Shown: piece by piece, positions 1 to 9,016 of the stretch
Numbering within the stretch: the stretch's first letter is position 1
How the letters are laid out: every line of letters starts with the position of its first letter
Assembly (NCBI RefSeq): GCF_012641395.1
Contig: NZ_JABAIH010000001.1
Coordinates: 620,001 to 684,000 of the forward strand
Direction: 5' to 3'
DNA length: 64,000 bases
From: Rhizobium sp. P32RR-XVIII
Lineage (GTDB): Bacteria > Pseudomonadota > Alphaproteobacteria > Rhizobiales > Rhizobiaceae
The notes under the pieces: model-generated
Told to the model about the DNA's origin: nothing
Seen by the model: the letters and a program-made list of their open reading frames with translations, nothing else
The model's database searches: none
Program-made: the position numbers and the translations under genes

Positions 1-2
1 GC

Positions 3-248
3 CACATCATGATCGATCTGCTCTCGCTGGATGAGCGGCGGGCTGCGGCTGCGGCGGCACTGAGCGAGCGCGAGATCGCCTGCCTGCAACTTGCCGGCGA
101 CGGTCGCATCAGCGAAGAGATTGCCGACAAGCTTGGGCTCTCCGTTCATACGGTGAACGCCTATCTCGGCTCGGCCACAATCAAGCTCGACTCGGTCAAT
201 CGCATTCAGGCGATCGCCAAGGCGATCCGCCTTGGCTACATCAGCTGA
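3..248 (+). CDS. visR: VisR, LuxR-type flagellar master regulator (C-terminal part)
   Basis: The frame is open to the left edge, so only the C-terminal 80 or so residues are visible. They form a LuxR-type helix-turn-helix: LSEREIACLQLAGDGRISEEIA, then KLGLSVHTVNAYLGSATIKL. In S. meliloti VisN and VisR act together at the top of the flagellar hierarchy and activate rem. The position directly before the flhB-motA cluster matches that order and supports VisR rather than another LuxR protein. The N-terminal ligand-binding half lies outside the window. Confidence 0.82.
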   Translation, partial: HIMIDLLSLDERRAAAAAALSEREIACLQLAGDGRISEEIADKLGLSVHTVNAYLGSATIKLDSVNRIQAIAKAIRLGYIS

Positions 249-311
249 CGAGCCGATAACGAACCCGGCCAGAAAACCGGCGGCTTCTCGGTGCTTCAAA
301 TTGAAGGATGA

Positions 312-752
312 TCAGCCGGCAAGCGCCTGAAGCGGCCGTGTATTATAGCGGCTTTCGCGCAGGCTGCGTTCGAGGAAGGCCGTATTTTCGTCAGGATCAG
401 CCGATGGCTCCTGAAAGGCGATATGACTGATGTCGATGCCGGCATGGTGTTCCGCAAGGGTCAATTGCGCATAGACGGTCACGCCGCGCGGCTTGATTTC
501 GAGATCGAGTACGACCTCTGGCTTGCCGCCCCATTCCAGCGTGTAGTTGCCCCCAAGCCCAAAATTGACCGTGCCCGGATGAAAGAATAGTTCCGCGGCC
601 GACGTGACCAAGTCTGCGATACTGCCGTAATACTCGAAGCGCAGCAGCGAAATAAGATCCGCAGCGTCGAGGAGCCGAAGCTCGGTCGCAACCGGACTGA
701 TGGCTTCTGCAAGAATTCTTTCACGCTGAGAAGAGTAGGGGCATTTCTTCAT
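312..752 (-). CDS. Conserved hypothetical protein downstream of flhB
   Basis: A 146-residue soluble protein with no signal peptide, membrane segment or motif I recognise. The middle (about residues 60-110) alternates hydrophobic and polar residues like a beta-rich domain (FGLGGNYTLEWGG, VVLDLEIKPRGVTVYAQLTL). Its start lies only 5 bases beyond the flhB stop, so it is probably the last gene of the motA-fliM-fliN-fliG-flhB unit. It converges with visR across 63 bases. A flagellar role is inferred from position only. Confidence 0.65.
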   Translation of the reverse strand: MKKCPYSSQRERILAEAISPVATELRLLDAADLISLLRFEYYGSIADLVTSAAELFFHPGTVNFGLGGNYTLEWGGKPEVVLDLEIKPRGVTVYAQLTLAEHHAGIDISHIAFQEPSADPDENTAFLERSLRESRYNTRPLQALAG

Positions 753-757
753 ACGGC

Positions 758-1837
758 TTATCTTACCCGTTTGTTCTTGGCCTCAGCGGCGTAAACCCGA
801 TGAATGAGCTCTGCCACTGCCTTGTAGAATACTGACGGGATGACACTATCGATCGAGACTTGCGCAAACATGGAGCGGGCAAGAGGCGGATCTTCGAAAA
901 CGGGAATTCCCTGTTTTTCGGCGATCTCTCTGATTTTCAAAGCAATAAGGTCCTGGCCCTTGGCGAGAACGACCGGCGCATCGTTTTCCTCGCGCACGTA
1001 GCGCAGCGCCACGGCAAAGTGCGTCGGGTTGGCGATGACGAGCGTGGCGCGCTCGACATTGACGATCATACGGCGGCGGGCACGGTCTCGCATCAACGAA
1101 CGCTGGCGGCCCTTGACGAAGGGGTCGCCCTGCGACTGCTTGTTTTCTTCCTTCACTTCGTGCCGCGTCATCTTGAGTTCCGAGAACCAGTGATGCCGGG
1201 TCCAGAAGAAGTCCGCGATGGCAACGATTGCCGTCGAAAAAAGCACGACCAGCACGATCTTCCGCATGATCGTAAGCGTCCGCTCGAACAAGGTCTGCGG
1301 ATCAGAGAACATCGCGTCGATCGCGTTGAAGTATTCGTTTCGCAGCACGAAGAACATGATCACGCCGACGACCACTACCTTGAAGAGCGATTTGCTGAAT
1401 TCGATCAGGCCAGGCAGGCTGAATATGCGGGAGAAGCCCTTGGCCGGAGAAAGACGCGACATCTGCGGGCGGATACGTTCGAGAACCGGAGTAGGAAGGT
1501 TCTGCGCTATGGACGCAACAACCCCAAAGCTCATGAACAGCAGCATTGCCGGGACGAGGAGCACGGCACTTACCCAGCCGAGATGCACGAAGAGTGACAT
1601 AACATCCGGCCCAGTCTCGATTTTCCACTGGTCCGGCTGCTCGAAGATATCCCGAAGCTGTGCGCTGACGCTGCTGATGCCGTCGGGAAGATAGAAGGTC
1701 AGATAGACGAAGGTCGCAAGGACCGTAGCAAAGAGCGGCAATTCGCGTGAGAAAGGCGTATTGCCTTTTTCTGCCGCGTCAGACTGCTTTTTCGCTGTTG
1801 GGTCTTCTGTTTTGCTGTCCTTGTCTTCATCAGCCAA
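758..1837 (-). CDS. flhB: FlhB, flagellar export gate switch protein
   Basis: Inner-membrane component of the flagellar type III export gate, which switches substrate class once the hook is complete. It has four hydrophobic segments in about residues 20-210 and a cytoplasmic domain carrying the self-cleavage site NPTH, followed by FAVALRY. I chose the TTG start at 1837, which gives [13 protein letters not shown], because a GGAG lies 9 bases upstream and this N-terminus is typical of rhizobial FlhB. An in-frame ATG at 1852 has no ribosome binding site. A perfect 12-bp hairpin sits just upstream. Confidence 0.93.
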   Translation of the reverse strand: MADEDKDSKTEDPTAKKQSDAAEKGNTPFSRELPLFATVLATFVYLTFYLPDGISSVSAQLRDIFEQPDQWKIETGPDVMSLFVHLGWVSAVLLVPAMLLFMSFGVVASIAQNLPTPVLERIRPQMSRLSPAKGFSRIFSLPGLIEFSKSLFKVVVVGVIMFFVLRNEYFNAIDAMFSDPQTLFERTLTIMRKIVLVVLFSTAIVAIADFFWTRHHWFSELKMTRHEVKEENKQSQGDPFVKGRQRSLMRDRARRRMIVNVERATLVIANPTHFAVALRYVREENDAPVVLAKGQDLIALKIREIAEKQGIPVFEDPPLARSMFAQVSIDSVIPSVFYKAVAELIHRVYAAEAKNKRVR

Positions 1838-1856
1838 GTTGGCGGTCTCCATCAAT

Positions 1857-1886
1857 GGAAAGGGCCGCAGCAAGGCGGCCCTTTCC
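1857..1886 (-). other. Perfect 12-bp hairpin in the fliG-flhB gap
   Basis: GGAAAGGGCCGC at 1857-1868 pairs perfectly with GCGGCCCTTTCC at 1875-1886 around a 6-base loop. It lies between the fliG stop (1981) and the flhB start (1837), about 8 bases before the flhB GGAG on the transcribed minus strand. No U-tract follows, so it is not a textbook terminator. An attenuator, a processing site or a translational control element are all possible. Confidence 0.6.
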
Positions 1887-1980
1887 GAAAAGCGTAGTCC
1901 TGTGGCGCCTGGCGATCAATGGCGCGAAGGGGCCCCTGGCCGGTTTGTCAACAGAAGCGTGGTTAGAGCGTTGAAAGGCT

Positions 1981-3021
1981 CTAAGCCGCTGCCGTTGCTT
2001 CGCCTTCCGTTTCCTTCAACTGGATCTGGCCGGAATTCGCCAGCCGAATCGCTTCCTGGGCGACAGCGCGGCGGGCAATTGCGATTTCGCGCGGATTGAT
2101 GCCGACCGTGCCGGTCTGCAGGTCCGATTCGATCATGCGGCGCTGGCGCGGGCTGATCGAGGAGAGGACCGATTCGCGAATTTCGACCGGTGCGCCACGC
2201 AACGCCATCGTAAGAATGTCGGCGGAGATGTCGTTGAGAAGCATGACGCGGCTGCGCTGCGGCAGCTGGAGAAGGTCTTCGAAGAGGAAGATCTTCGGGC
2301 GAACCTTGTTGACGGCTTCGCGGCTGATCGATTCCAGAGAGGTAAGCAGGGTGTCGACCTGAGGCTTGTCCATCTCGTTCATCAGCTCCGCAACCTTGCT
2401 CGAACCGATGGAGTTCTTCTCGGCTTCGATCTCGGCAAGCAGCGCCATCACTTGCTTTTCGATGATCTGCGCGGCCTTGGGACTGACGCTCTTCAGGTTG
2501 ACCGTACGGTTCATGATGTCCGCGCGCCGGCTGTCGGGAAGCTGCATCAGCACCTTGGCCCCGAAGGAGGAAGGCATCATCGAAAGAATGTAGGCGATGG
2601 TCTGCGGATGTTCGCGCAGCAGGAACTTGCCGATGAAGACCGGATCGCCTTCGCCGAGGCGATCCCATATGGACGTTTCGTATGCCTGGAACGCCGTGCG
2701 GCGGCCGAGAAGACTGTCCACTTCGTCCGGCGTCAGGCCTTCCTCGAGGATGCTCTCGATGGCCTTGGCGTTATCCATGAGGCCAGCGCCTTCGGTGAAG
2801 AGGTCTTCGAACTCGCCGACCAAGCTGAGAAGCTCATCCGGCGGAATGGCACGGAGAGCCTGCGCGGAAGCAATGATCGTCTGCAACTCAGCCTGGGTGA
2901 AATATTTCAACAACCGGCCTGCAACCCCTTTTCCCATAGCAAGGAGTACAGCCGCTGCCTTTTCAGCCTGGGTCAACGGTTTCGCGGCAAGTGCGCCGCC
3001 GAAATCGTCAAAGTCCATCAT
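1981..3021 (-). CDS. fliG: FliG, flagellar motor switch (torque) protein
   Basis: Rotor protein that binds the MS ring (FliF) and, through its C-terminal domain, meets the stator to generate torque. At 346 residues it has normal family length. The N-terminal LTQAEKAAAVLLAMG, the middle EHPQTIAYILS motif and the C-terminal DPVF/RSRVMLLNDIS region with alternating charged residues are all typical. It begins with two Met codons (3021, 3018). It follows fliN by 28 bases and belongs to the minus-strand rotor unit starting at motA. Confidence 0.96.
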   Translation of the reverse strand: MMDFDDFGGALAAKPLTQAEKAAAVLLAMGKGVAGRLLKYFTQAELQTIIASAQALRAIPPDELLSLVGEFEDLFTEGAGLMDNAKAIESILEEGLTPDEVDSLLGRRTAFQAYETSIWDRLGEGDPVFIGKFLLREHPQTIAYILSMMPSSFGAKVLMQLPDSRRADIMNRTVNLKSVSPKAAQIIEKQVMALLAEIEAEKNSIGSSKVAELMNEMDKPQVDTLLTSLESISREAVNKVRPKIFLFEDLLQLPQRSRVMLLNDISADILTMALRGAPVEIRESVLSSISPRQRRMIESDLQTGTVGINPREIAIARRAVAQEAIRLANSGQIQLKETEGEATAAA

Positions 3022-3049
3022 GGTCTTACCTCTCCGTCCCTAACCGGGA

Positions 3050-3604
3050 TCAGGCTTTTTTGGTGCTCAAAACTTCTAAAAGCTTAACCCCGAAGCGGGT
3101 GTCGTCATTCTCCAGGACGGTGATTTCGCCGCGTGCAATCCTGCGGCCGTTCACCATGATTTCGACAGGCTCGCCAATCTTCTTGTCGAGGGCGATGGTT
3201 GCGCCCTCATTCAGATTCATCAGACCGGAAACCTGCATGCGGCTGCTGCCGAGCATGATCTGGACGTCGATGGGGATGTCCATGATCAGTTCGAAGTTCG
3301 AGGAGAGCGCGCTCCCGAGCGGCGCCGGTTCGGCGCTGACCGCGGAGAAGCTGGTATCGCCGAAATCCGAAGAACCGAAGTCACCGCCGCCGAAAGATGT
3401 CTCGGCTTCACCCTCGTCTCCGAAATCGCCGAAAGTCGACAGATCGGTCCCAGTGCCGCCGAAAGCATCGGTTTCCGGAAGCTCACCCTCCGCATCCTGC
3501 TTTAAGACCCCGCGGAGATCATCGATCGCCTGATCGAGCTCAGCTTCGTTGCCCGGGGCCTCCAATGACAGGTCGTCGTTCTTTTGTGTTTTCTTCGTAG
3601 CCAT
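3050..3604 (-). CDS. fliN: FliN, flagellar motor switch C-ring protein
   Basis: 184 residues. The C-terminal 80 or so residues form the SpoA domain that builds the base of the C ring with FliM and binds the export apparatus ([20 protein letters not shown], then [20 protein letters not shown]). The first 100 residues are acidic, Gly-rich and probably disordered (repeated FGD/FGG and DFG motifs), making it longer than the enterobacterial protein. It starts 64 bases after the fliM stop; that gap holds a short hairpin. Confidence 0.95.
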   Translation of the reverse strand: MATKKTQKNDDLSLEAPGNEAELDQAIDDLRGVLKQDAEGELPETDAFGGTGTDLSTFGDFGDEGEAETSFGGGDFGSSDFGDTSFSAVSAEPAPLGSALSSNFELIMDIPIDVQIMLGSSRMQVSGLMNLNEGATIALDKKIGEPVEIMVNGRRIARGEITVLENDDTRFGVKLLEVLSTKKA

Positions 3605-3640
3605 GAAATCACTATTCCAGTTGAAACTTGCCTCAAACTG

Positions 3641-3660
3641 CCGTCCCGGATGAGGGACGG
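3641..3660 (-). other. Short inverted repeat between fliM and fliN
   Basis: CCGTCCC (3641-3647) pairs with GGGACGG (3654-3660) around a 6-base loop, just after the fliM stop on the minus strand. There is no U-tract. It may slow 3'-5' decay or allow partial attenuation between rotor genes. Confidence 0.35.
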
Positions 3661-3668
3661 GGAACCGA

Positions 3669-4610
3669 TTAATTCATTAAGTGGCGTATGAGCTCATCAT
3701 CGGAGCCTATCGTATCCTTGACCCGGACCGTGTAATTATCGCCGGAACGCCCGAACTCGCACACATACAATTCCTTGTTGTTGGCACTGACCTCGACCCT
3801 GACATCGCCGGTGTCGTGGAAGGGTATGACATCGCCTGCCGCGAGCTTCGAGATTGTTCGCAGCGTCAGATCCTGGAGGCGGATTTTCGCGTCGAGCGTC
3901 ACATGCGAACGGTGAACCTGCTCGGTGAGCTGTTCAGTCCATTCCGTGGACTTGGCGGACTGGCTCTTCGCCTTCGGCGCTGAAATCTGCGTCTTCAGGA
4001 GCGGTGCCTGGGGCACGATCAGCGAGAATTCCGAGGTGATGCCGGAAAGCGCGATCGACATATTGATGGCCGCTGCGAATTCGTCCGGGTTTTCCTCGGA
4101 AGGCTTCGCACGGGATTCCAATGCGTGCGGCGCCTCGATGCTCGGCTCGAAGCCGCCTGGAGCGTTGACAGCGGAACGGAAGACATTGGCGATCTTTTCG
4201 AAAACCATGACGGCAAGATCGAGCTCGATGACCGAGAGCAATCTCTCGGCCGGCTGCTCGATCGTATCGGGCGCAGCACCAAGCAGATTTTCCATCAGCG
4301 CGATCACGAAACTGTTGTCGCAGGCGAAGGTGATGTTCTGCGACCAGTTGCGCAGCGTCGCGTCCACGAGGGTGACGTTGGTATCGAGGTCGGCAATCAG
4401 ATCGTTCTTGTAGCCGGAACGGCAACCGACGTAGGCGACAGTGATATCCAGGCCGGTTTCGCTCTTGAAGATGTCGGGCAGGAACTCGCTATAGACCTCC
4501 GACAGCAAAGCGCAGAGCTTTTCTACCGTCGCCGCATCGCCCAGGCGCCCCGTCAACTTCGCAAGGAGGACCGGATCCATCGCCGGTCTTTGAGAGAGAA
4601 CGTTTCTCAT
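3669..4610 (-). CDS. fliM: FliM, flagellar motor switch protein
   Basis: 313-residue C-ring protein that links FliG to FliN and receives CheY-P. The middle CheC-like domain and the C-terminal SpoA domain ([26 protein letters not shown]) are visible. The canonical N-terminal CheY-binding peptide (LSQxEIDALL) is not clear; the N-terminus reads [19 protein letters not shown], a strongly diverged form. The gene starts 6 bases after the motA stop, so the two are probably co-translated. Identity also rests on its place between motA and fliN. Confidence 0.9.
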   Translation of the reverse strand: MRNVLSQRPAMDPVLLAKLTGRLGDAATVEKLCALLSEVYSEFLPDIFKSETGLDITVAYVGCRSGYKNDLIADLDTNVTLVDATLRNWSQNITFACDNSFVIALMENLLGAAPDTIEQPAERLLSVIELDLAVMVFEKIANVFRSAVNAPGGFEPSIEAPHALESRAKPSEENPDEFAAAINMSIALSGITSEFSLIVPQAPLLKTQISAPKAKSQSAKSTEWTEQLTEQVHRSHVTLDAKIRLQDLTLRTISKLAAGDVIPFHDTGDVRVEVSANNKELYVCEFGRSGDNYTVRVKDTIGSDDELIRHLMN

Positions 4611-4616
4611 GGTCGA

Positions 4617-5489
4617 TTAAGCCGCCTTGTTCTCGCCACCCGGGTTCATCATTTCCTGTTCGACCGCGTCGATCGACGGACGCTCGTAGGCCGAGATCGT
4701 CTTGCGGCCGTATTCCAGAGCAACCTGCGGGACGGAGCCGTTCATGTAGGCAAGCAAGGTTTGCTTCACGATAACGTAGAGGCGGTGCTGCTTCGTGCGC
4801 ACCACTTTGATCTGCGAGACCAGCGGCGCACAAACCGAATAGGACAGAAGAATGCCGAGGAAGGTTCCGACGAGGGCCGAGCCGATCAGGTGACCGAGCA
4901 CTTCCGGCGAATCGTTGATGTGCGCCATCGCCTTGATGACGCCGAGAACGGCCGCGACGATGCCGATTGCCGGAAAGGAATCGCCCATGATCGAGATGGC
5001 GTGGTAGGGCTTCATCTTGTCGTGCAGGATCGTATTGATCTCTTCGTCCATCAGCGCCTCTATCTCATGCGAGCGGGCATTGCCGATGATGATCAGGCGG
5101 ACGTAGTCACAGATGAACGATGTCAGTTCCTTGTTTTTCAGGATCGTCGGAGCTGTCAGGAAGATCGAGGATTCGGCAGGATTGTCGATATGCGCTTCGA
5201 TCTCGTTGCGCGACTTCGTGCGCAGGTCGCGCATCAGCGAATAGAGAACGCCGAGCGTGTCGAGGTAGTTGCGTTCCTTCGGAACCGCATGCTTGAACGC
5301 CTCGCCGAGCGCCTTGCCCGAATCTTTCACGACCTTCATAGGGTTCGCCATGATGAAGCCGCCGAGACCGGCGCCGGCGATGATGACGAACTCGAAGGGC
5401 TGAAACAGCGCTCCGATCTCCCCGCCCATCGCCATGAAGCTGCCGATAATACAGCCGACCGTGATCACTAATCCGATAATGATATTCAT
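4617..5489 (-). CDS. motA: MotA, proton-conducting stator subunit
   Basis: 290 residues. With MotB it forms the H+-driven stator that turns the rotor. Four membrane segments: two N-terminal ([20 protein letters not shown] and the [14 protein letters not shown] region) and two C-terminal ([15 protein letters not shown] and the [12 protein letters not shown] region). The large cytoplasmic loop between them contacts FliG. The start at 5489 (MNIIIGLV) follows GGA at 7 bases and matches the family; the upstream in-frame extension reads as non-coding. It is the first gene of the minus-strand unit and is divergent from flgF. Confidence 0.95.
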   Translation of the reverse strand: MNIIIGLVITVGCIIGSFMAMGGEIGALFQPFEFVIIAGAGLGGFIMANPMKVVKDSGKALGEAFKHAVPKERNYLDTLGVLYSLMRDLRTKSRNEIEAHIDNPAESSIFLTAPTILKNKELTSFICDYVRLIIIGNARSHEIEALMDEEINTILHDKMKPYHAISIMGDSFPAIGIVAAVLGVIKAMAHINDSPEVLGHLIGSALVGTFLGILLSYSVCAPLVSQIKVVRTKQHRLYVIVKQTLLAYMNGSVPQVALEYGRKTISAYERPSIDAVEQEMMNPGGENKAA

Positions 5490-5740
5490 CGTCAGTCCAA
5501 ACCTGAACGTTGTTTTCAACCCAAGGGATAGGGTTGCTGGCTTGCGTGAGGCTGATGATTGGCCACTTTTGGCTGCGATTTGCATGCCAGCTTCGCGCAA
5601 GGATTTGCCGTCAGATTGAGGATGACGAATGGGCCGACTCGCCCGTTTCTGAGATGCCGCCTCAGCGGAAACCGTGGTCGAACAAGCAGCACGAACCCCG
5701 GCTTTCGTACAGTTGATCCCAATGCCAGGAGCTTACCAAG
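5490..5740. promoter_or_regulatory. Divergent intergenic region motA / flgF
   Basis: A 251-base gap between the 5' ends of two flagellar units, so it must hold promoters for both. I see no clear sigma-70, sigma-54 or CtrA-type box. An AGGAG 9 bases before the flgF ATG is its ribosome binding site. Confidence 0.5.
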
Positions 5741-6475
5741 ATGCAATCCGGCCTTTATGTTTCCCTGTCCTCCCAGATGGCACTTGAAAAGCGACTGACC
5801 ACGATCGCGGACAATATGGCCAACGTGAACACGACCGGCTTTCGCGCGACGGAAGTCAAGTTCGATGAGATGTTGAGCGACACCAAGAACAAGCTGAACG
5901 CAAAGGTTGCCTTCGTCTCGCAGGGTAACGACTATCTCTCCGGCGATGCCGGCGAGCTGCAGCACACCGGCAATATGCTGGATTTTGCCGTCAAGGGCGA
6001 TGCCTGGTTTGCGCTGGATACGCCGGCGGGTCAGGTTCTGACCAAAGACGGTCGCTTCACCATGAAGGACACAGGCGAACTTGTGTCTATACGCGGGTAC
6101 CCGGTTCTGGATGCCGGCGGCGCGCCGATCCAGCTGAATTCTGCCGGGGGCGAGCCCAAGGTTGGCAATGACGGGATCATTTATCAGAATGGTCGGCAGG
6201 TTGCGTCGCTCGGCCTGTACGAGGCGGACATCGGCAAGGGCTATCTCCGCTACGAAAACAGCGGGATCATGACGACCGATGCCCCGCGGGCTGTGACGGA
6301 CCGCTTCAATGTCGGCGTCGAGCAGGGTTATCTTGAAAATTCCAACGTCAATGCAATGCGTGAAATCACGCAGCTGATCGAAGTCAACCGTGCCTTCGAG
6401 AGTATTGCTTCGCTGACGAGCGACAGCGAAAATTCCTTCAACCAGGCGATCCAGACCTTGGGCGGCAGCCGCTAA
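5741..6475 (+). CDS. flgF: FlgF, proximal rod protein
   Basis: 244-residue rod protein of the flagellar basal body, exported by the type III system. The N-terminal rod/hook-family motif is clear (LTTIADNMANVNTTGFRAT), as is the C-terminal coiled segment (YLENSNVNAMREITQLIEVN, then RAFESI) shared with FlgG and FlgE. It is not beside flgG, as is usual in rhizobia, but opens the flgF-fliI unit. Confidence 0.92.
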   Translation: MQSGLYVSLSSQMALEKRLTTIADNMANVNTTGFRATEVKFDEMLSDTKNKLNAKVAFVSQGNDYLSGDAGELQHTGNMLDFAVKGDAWFALDTPAGQVLTKDGRFTMKDTGELVSIRGYPVLDAGGAPIQLNSAGGEPKVGNDGIIYQNGRQVASLGLYEADIGKGYLRYENSGIMTTDAPRAVTDRFNVGVEQGYLENSNVNAMREITQLIEVNRAFESIASLTSDSENSFNQAIQTLGGSR

Positions 6476-6491
6476 GCGGAAGGTTTGACGG

Positions 6492-7898
6492 ATGACCGAC
6501 GCGCAGCTGACCGAAGAAGCGCTTTCACCAAAGTTGGGGCATCTCGCAGCCCTCGTTGACCGCTATGCCAAGCCGGAGTTCGCAGTCGCCCATGGCGGTC
6601 ATGTCCAGACGATCGCCGCCGGCCATTATACAGTGAGCGGTCTTTCGCGGCACGTTCGTCTCGGTGAGTTCGTCGCGCATAAGTCGGCGACCGGGATTCA
6701 TCTCGGCGAGGTCGTGCGCGTCGAGCCGGAACTGGCCTATGTATGCCCGATCGAGCCGGGGGAGCCGATCGGCATCCATGATACGGTCATCCGCAAGGGA
6801 GCCTTTCGAATATCGCCGGCCCAAAGCTGGTGTGGCCGCACAATCAATTCGCTCTGTGAGCCGATCGATGGCCGCGGCCCGATCGTCGAAGGTCTCGATC
6901 GCCGTTCGATTTCCAACACCGCTCCGCCTTCCATGACCCGGAAGCGTGTCGAAGAGGGCTTCAGGACAGGCGTTCGCGCCATCGATATCTTTTCGCCGCT
7001 CTGCCTTGGCCAACGCTTGGGCGTCTTTGCAGGCTCCGGTGTCGGCAAATCGACGCTGCTGTCGATGCTCGCAATGGCCGATGCGTTCGACAAAGTCGTC
7101 ATCGCACTTGTCGGCGAACGCGGCCGTGAGGTGCGCGAATTCATCGAGGATACGCTCGCCGAGAACATGGAGAAGTCGATCGTCGTCGTTGCGACCAGCG
7201 ACGAGAGCCCGATGCTTCGCAAGATGGCACCGCTGACGGCGATCACCATCGCCGAGCATTTCCGGGATCAAGGCGAGAACGTCCTGCTCATCGTCGACAG
7301 CGTCACGCGATTTGCCCACGCGATCCGCGAGGTGGCGACGGCATCCGGTGAGCCGCCGATCGCCCGAGGCTATCCGGCATCCGTTTTCACCGAGCTGCCG
7401 CGACTGCTCGAGCGCGCGGGCCCAGGCCCGGAAGGTACGGGCACCATTACCGCGATTATTTCGATTCTCGTCGATGGCGACAATCACAACGACCCGATCG
7501 CCGACTCGACGCGCGGCATTCTCGATGGCCATCTCGTTCTGAAGCGGAGCCTCGCCGAAGAAGGCCGCTATCCGCCGATTGATCCGCTGGCTTCTATTTC
7601 GCGTCTTGCCCGCAAGGCGTGGACGCCGGACCAGGAGAAACTGGTCTCCCGCTTGAAGTCCCTCATCCATCGTTTCGAGGAAACGCGAGATCTGCGCCTG
7701 ATCGGCGGTTACCGGCCGGGAGCCGATCCGGATTTGGATATGGCGGTCAAGCAGGTACCAATTATTTACGATGTTTTGAAACAGTCGCCCGGAGAAACTG
7801 CGTCGGCCGACGCATTCTCCGATCTCGCGGCTGCTCTAAAGTCTGCCGCCGGGATTCCGAACCCGCCGGCGACGATCCCGACAAGACCCAGAGGTTAG
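6492..7898 (+). CDS. fliI: FliI, flagellar export ATPase
   Basis: 468-residue hexameric ATPase that helps unfold and dock type III export substrates. It has a Walker A (GSGVGKST, about residue 178), a Walker B (LLIVDSVTRF), and the F1-beta-like VGERGREVREFIED motif. It starts 16 bases after flgF and ends one base before the next reading frame, suggesting translational coupling. Its usual partners FliH and FliJ are not next to it; candidates lie at 20609 and 35437. Confidence 0.96.
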   Translation: MTDAQLTEEALSPKLGHLAALVDRYAKPEFAVAHGGHVQTIAAGHYTVSGLSRHVRLGEFVAHKSATGIHLGEVVRVEPELAYVCPIEPGEPIGIHDTVIRKGAFRISPAQSWCGRTINSLCEPIDGRGPIVEGLDRRSISNTAPPSMTRKRVEEGFRTGVRAIDIFSPLCLGQRLGVFAGSGVGKSTLLSMLAMADAFDKVVIALVGERGREVREFIEDTLAENMEKSIVVVATSDESPMLRKMAPLTAITIAEHFRDQGENVLLIVDSVTRFAHAIREVATASGEPPIARGYPASVFTELPRLLERAGPGPEGTGTITAIISILVDGDNHNDPIADSTRGILDGHLVLKRSLAEEGRYPPIDPLASISRLARKAWTPDQEKLVSRLKSLIHRFEETRDLRLIGGYRPGADPDLDMAVKQVPIIYDVLKQSPGETASADAFSDLAAALKSAAGIPNPPATIPTRPRG

Positions 7899-7899
7899 T

Positions 7900-8457
7900 T
7901 TGAGCAGATTCGAAGATGATGACGAGGCCATCGCTCCGCTGAAATCAAGGGAAACGCGGAAAGCGGCGATGTTCGACCGTTTGCTCACCGTGATGGGCCT
8001 GACGCTTGCGGGAGCCGCGGCTATTTTTCCGTGGTACGTATTCTTCAACGAGGACAAATTCAGCCTCAATGTCGTGGAAGGCGATCGGACCCGCGAACTG
8101 CCGGACTGGGCGCCGCGCAACGTCCGCGTCTCGCCGCTTGCCATGGTCAACAAGAACAAGCCGGAGAAGAGGCCGGAACTCCCGTTCGATCCGCTGACCA
8201 CCGCGACTGTTTCGAACCTCGGCAAGGAGGATGACAAGGGTGCCGCGGTATCTGAGGACCAGCCATTCCCCGCCGCTTCCGGCTTCAGGTTGCTGCACGT
8301 CGCCAATGGGCGTGCGCTGATCGAAGACTCCTCGGGCATGTACGTCGTGCGTGTCGGATCGGTCCTTCCGGACGAAAGCCGTCTGGCCGCGCTGGAAGAA
8401 CGCGACGGCAAATGGGTCATCGTGACGTCGAAGGGCGAGGTTTACCAGAACAATTGA
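7900..8457 (+). CDS. Single-pass membrane protein coupled to fliI; GspC/PilP-like C-terminus
   Basis: 185 residues from a TTG one base after the fliI stop. One membrane segment (about residues 29-50, LLTVMGLTLAGAAAIFPWY) is followed by a charged, Pro-rich linker and a small C-terminal beta domain (FRLLHVANGRALIEDSSGMY, VVRVGSVLPDESRLAALEER, then KWVIVTSKGEVY). That end resembles the periplasmic homology domain of GspC/PilP proteins, a resemblance judged by eye. It is the last gene before a strong terminator. A flagellar envelope role is inferred from position. An ATG-started shorter form is possible. Confidence 0.75.
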   Translation: MSRFEDDDEAIAPLKSRETRKAAMFDRLLTVMGLTLAGAAAIFPWYVFFNEDKFSLNVVEGDRTRELPDWAPRNVRVSPLAMVNKNKPEKRPELPFDPLTTATVSNLGKEDDKGAAVSEDQPFPAASGFRLLHVANGRALIEDSSGMYVVRVGSVLPDESRLAALEERDGKWVIVTSKGEVYQNN

Positions 8458-8486
8458 TCGCGGCAGCTGCGATCAGACTGAAGTCG

Positions 8487-8515
8487 AGGGCTCCGGTGAC
8501 GGAGCCCTTCTTTTT
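8487..8515 (+). terminator. Rho-independent terminator after the flgF-fliI unit
   Basis: AGGGCTCC (8487-8494) and GGAGCCCT (8501-8508) form a perfect stem with a 6-base loop, followed by TTCTTTTT. It separates the flgF-fliI-ORF unit from the flgB unit, which must have its own promoter in 8516-8620; no clear box is seen there. Confidence 0.88.
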
Positions 8516-8620
8516 GCGGCCTGCCCAATAAAAACAACCCAGGGCGAAAGCCTGAGTTCCTCGTAAGTCTGACGCAAGATTGCTGCCCTAGGGTTCTCTC
8601 AGTAAAAACGGAGAGTTCCC

Positions 8621-9013
8621 ATGCAACCCATCCAACTTTTCGACTTGGCTTCGCGGCAGGCGGAATGGCTGACGATCCGTCAGGAGGTTGTGGCCGGCAA
8701 CATCGCGAATGCGAACACGCCGAAATATCGTTCCAAGGACGTGACGCCCTTCCAGGCTGTTCTCGACAAGGCCGATATCACGATGGCGCGCACCAACCCT
8801 GCGCACCTCAGCGGCAATGATTTCAGCACCAGCGGCGATATCGACGTGAAGGAAGCTCCGCTCGACCAGGAAATTGGCGTGCAGGAATCCGGCAATACCG
8901 TCGGCCTGTCTGAGGAAATGTCCAAGAGCGGCGAGATCAAGCGCCAGTACGAACTGAACACATCGCTCGTCGGCTCCTTTCATCGAATGATGATGATGAC
9001 TGTAGGGAAGTAA
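8621..9013 (+). CDS. flgB: FlgB, proximal rod protein
   Basis: 130-residue rod component. The N-terminal rod motif VVAGNIANANTPKYRSKDV is characteristic of FlgB/FlgC. GGAGAG lies 5-10 bases before the ATG. It is the first gene of a long plus-strand unit running to fliP, and flgC follows after 3 bases. Confidence 0.94.
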   Translation: MQPIQLFDLASRQAEWLTIRQEVVAGNIANANTPKYRSKDVTPFQAVLDKADITMARTNPAHLSGNDFSTSGDIDVKEAPLDQEIGVQESGNTVGLSEEMSKSGEIKRQYELNTSLVGSFHRMMMMTVGK

Positions 9014-9016
9014 GTC

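Noticed and set aside
4125..5471. Long plus-strand open frame opposite fliM and motA (448 codons)
   Set aside because: It is antisense to two well-identified genes, and its Arg/Asp/His/Val-rich composition is typical of the reverse frame of GC-rich coding DNA.
6525..7670. Long minus-strand open frame opposite fliI
   Set aside because: Antisense shadow of the FliI coding sequence, same composition bias; no motif.
8516..8620. Possible sigma-54 promoter before flgB (CTGACGC...TTGCTG)
   Set aside because: The essential GG of the -24 element is missing (GA instead), so I do not call it.
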